Of a stretch of DNA of 64,000 bases, positions 63,214-64,000 are shown in pieces. The stretch covers positions 1-64,000 of the forward strand of contig PGCO01000002.1 in NCBI GenBank assembly GCA_002786355.1, read 5' to 3'. The notes under the pieces are model-generated. The model was not told the origin of the DNA. It did no database searches and saw only the letters and a list, made by a program, of their open reading frames with translations. Every line of letters begins with the position of its first letter. Within the stretch, counting starts at the first letter, position 1. The DNA is from Sediminibacterium sp. FEMGT703S (lineage in GTDB: Bacteria; Bacteroidota; Bacteroidia; Chitinophagales; Chitinophagaceae). The translations under genes and the position numbers were made by a program.

Positions 63214-63633
63214 ATGAAAAAAATAACTTATTTAATTGCAATGGCAATTATTCTGAATGTAACAACTGCTAGCGGTTCAGCTGTTGAAACTACTCATAAA
63301 TCCAGTGAAACAACTAAATCTGCTTCAACTTCGGTTACAATGGATGACGCAGTAGTAACAGACGCCATGAGTCAGTTCAAAAGCTTATCTAGAGTAGATA
63401 GAAAAGCAAAATTAAAAGAAGTGAAATCATTGATGAAAGAGCATAAAGCCAATAAAGCCAGCGCTGCTCCCTCCAATGATAAAGTACTATTAGCCATTCT
63501 GGCTATCTTGTTGCCACCGCTTGCTGTTTATTTGCATGAGGGTACAACCAATAGCACATTTTGGATAAGTGTATTGCTTACGCTGTTATTTTGGATACCG
63601 GGCGTAATATTTGCTTTGATTACTGTATTATAA
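63214..63633 (+). CDS. Exported protein with C-terminal YqaE/Pmp3-like membrane domain
   Basis: A 139-residue protein. An N-terminal signal-like segment (ITYLIAMAIILNVTTASGSA) leads to a charged helical region of about 60 residues (Ser/Thr-rich, then RKAKLKEVKSLMKEHKAN). The last 50 residues have two hydrophobic segments (KVLLAILAILLPPLAVYLHE and ISVLLTLLFWIPGVIFALI) that match the YqaE/Pmp3 (UPF0057) family, which normally forms stand-alone proteins of about 50-60 residues. The N-terminal extension is not part of that family. Pmp3 relatives are linked to membrane potential and salt stress; the role here is unknown. Its stop lies 1 base from the end of a convergent gene. Confidence 0.8.
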   Translation: MKKITYLIAMAIILNVTTASGSAVETTHKSSETTKSASTSVTMDDAVVTDAMSQFKSLSRVDRKAKLKEVKSLMKEHKANKASAAPSNDKVLLAILAILLPPLAVYLHEGTTNSTFWISVLLTLLFWIPGVIFALITVL

Positions 63634-63634
63634 A

Positions 63635-64000
63635 CTACTTATGTTCACCGTATACTTGGCGAAGTGTATCTGCAATTTCGCCAAGTGTACAATAGGTTTC
63701 AACAGCTTCTACTACCAATGGCATCAAGTTGCTTGAGCCAGCAGCAGCCGCTTTAATTGCGCTTAAGCATTGATCAACTTTTGTTTGATTTCTCTTGCTT
63801 TTCAACTCAGCCAATTTAGCAGTTTGTAGTTGACGAATACTATCGTCTATTTTAAATCCAGGTACTGGATTTTCTTTATCAATAGTAAATTTATTTACCC
63901 CTACAATAATTTTATCGCCATTTTCAATGTTTCGCTGATATTCAAATGCACTGCGGGCAATTTCTTCTTGCATAAAGCCTTGTTCAATAGCACTTACACT
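63635..64000 (-). CDS. Methylmalonyl-CoA mutase, 3' end of the catalytic-domain subunit (cut)
   Basis: The frame runs to the window edge (first codons outside), so only the last 121 residues are seen. It reads AIEQGFMQEEIARSAFEYQR, then KIIVGVNKFTID, and ends LVVEAVETYCTLGEIADTLR. This matches the end of the (beta/alpha)8 substrate-binding domain of methylmalonyl-CoA mutase. There is no cobalamin-binding domain after it: the protein stops at that point, so the B12 domain must be a separate subunit or the protein must be the IcmA/large-subunit-type without it. The reaction is the interconversion of methylmalonyl-CoA and succinyl-CoA. Confidence 0.88.
   Translation of the reverse strand, partial: SVSAIEQGFMQEEIARSAFEYQRNIENGDKIIVGVNKFTIDKENPVPGFKIDDSIRQLQTAKLAELKSKRNQTKVDQCLSAIKAAAAGSSNLMPLVVEAVETYCTLGEIADTLRQVYGEHK

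Noticed and set aside
63654..63686. Inverted repeat ACTTGGCGAA/TTCGCCAAGT at the convergent end of the last two genes
   Set aside because: It has a 10-base stem but a 13-base loop and no T run on the plus strand; it lies inside coding sequence, so it may be coincidental.
1..64000. CRISPR arrays, insertion sequences, integrases, prophage or toxin-antitoxin genes
   Set aside because: No repeat-spacer pattern, transposase or integrase motif, terminal inverted repeat or toxin-antitoxin pair was found on reading the window; gene content looks like stable chromosomal core and accessory genes.

Overview
The window is a densely coded, AT-rich stretch of a Bacteroidota chromosome, most likely from the Chitinophagaceae. 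The evidence is a SusC/SusD pair, a very large secreted protein with a type IX secretion (T9SS) C-terminal domain, Bacteroidota-type families (DUF2452, DUF2911, OstA-like, DUF4397), lipoprotein signal peptides, -7 boxes of the TAnnTTTG type, and an almost complete lack of Shine-Dalgarno sequences. No rRNA, CRISPR array, insertion sequence, prophage or integration scar was seen. All gaps between genes are shorter than 300 bases. One tRNA gene, tRNA-Arg(TCT), is present.

Layout. 0.1-9.3 kb: dnaG, a DeoR regulator, then a susC-susD-DUF4397-DUF4397 operon. 9.4-15.5 kb: a membrane J-domain protein and a STAS protein, divergent from clpC, followed by ubiX and an alpha-glucan phosphorylase homologue that lacks the PLP lysine. 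15.5-20.5 kb: a lipoprotein, a DtxR/MntR regulator overlapping an Nramp transporter with a C-terminal universal-stress domain, and icd. 20.5-28.3 kb: DUF2452, DUF2911 and an Omp85-like outer-membrane protein on the minus strand, then a large hybrid histidine kinase and a receiver-kinase protein on the plus strand. 28.3-35.9 kb: nhaA and an envelope cluster (OstA-like, MCE, amidase_3, divergent LptD). 36-41 kb: a 1738-residue T9SS surface protein. 41.4-47 kb: plsC, ung, a GH130-receiver fusion, and a convergent two-domain glycosyltransferase. 47-53 kb: a THUMP methyltransferase, a J-KTSC protein, tRNA-Arg, hutH, a small secreted protein, glnS and a PspC-like protein. 53-64 kb: aconitase, a small membrane protein with no normal start codon, an AmpD-like amidase lipoprotein, a TPR plus possible permuted papain-fold protein, acyl-CoA dehydrogenase, YggS, an S9 peptidase and M20 hydrolase pair, a secreted YqaE/Pmp3-like protein, and the cut 3' end of a methylmalonyl-CoA mutase subunit.

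Most genes are housekeeping, envelope or central metabolism (TCA enzymes icd and aconitase; acyl-CoA and methylmalonyl-CoA metabolism). The most unusual items are the GH130 enzyme fused to an intact two-component receiver domain and facing a glycosyltransferase, the phosphorylase with Thr in place of the PLP lysine, a palindrome overlapping the promoter of the Mn/Fe regulator-transporter operon, the secreted TPR/papain-like protein next to a peptidoglycan amidase, and the membrane protein that seems to start at CTG.
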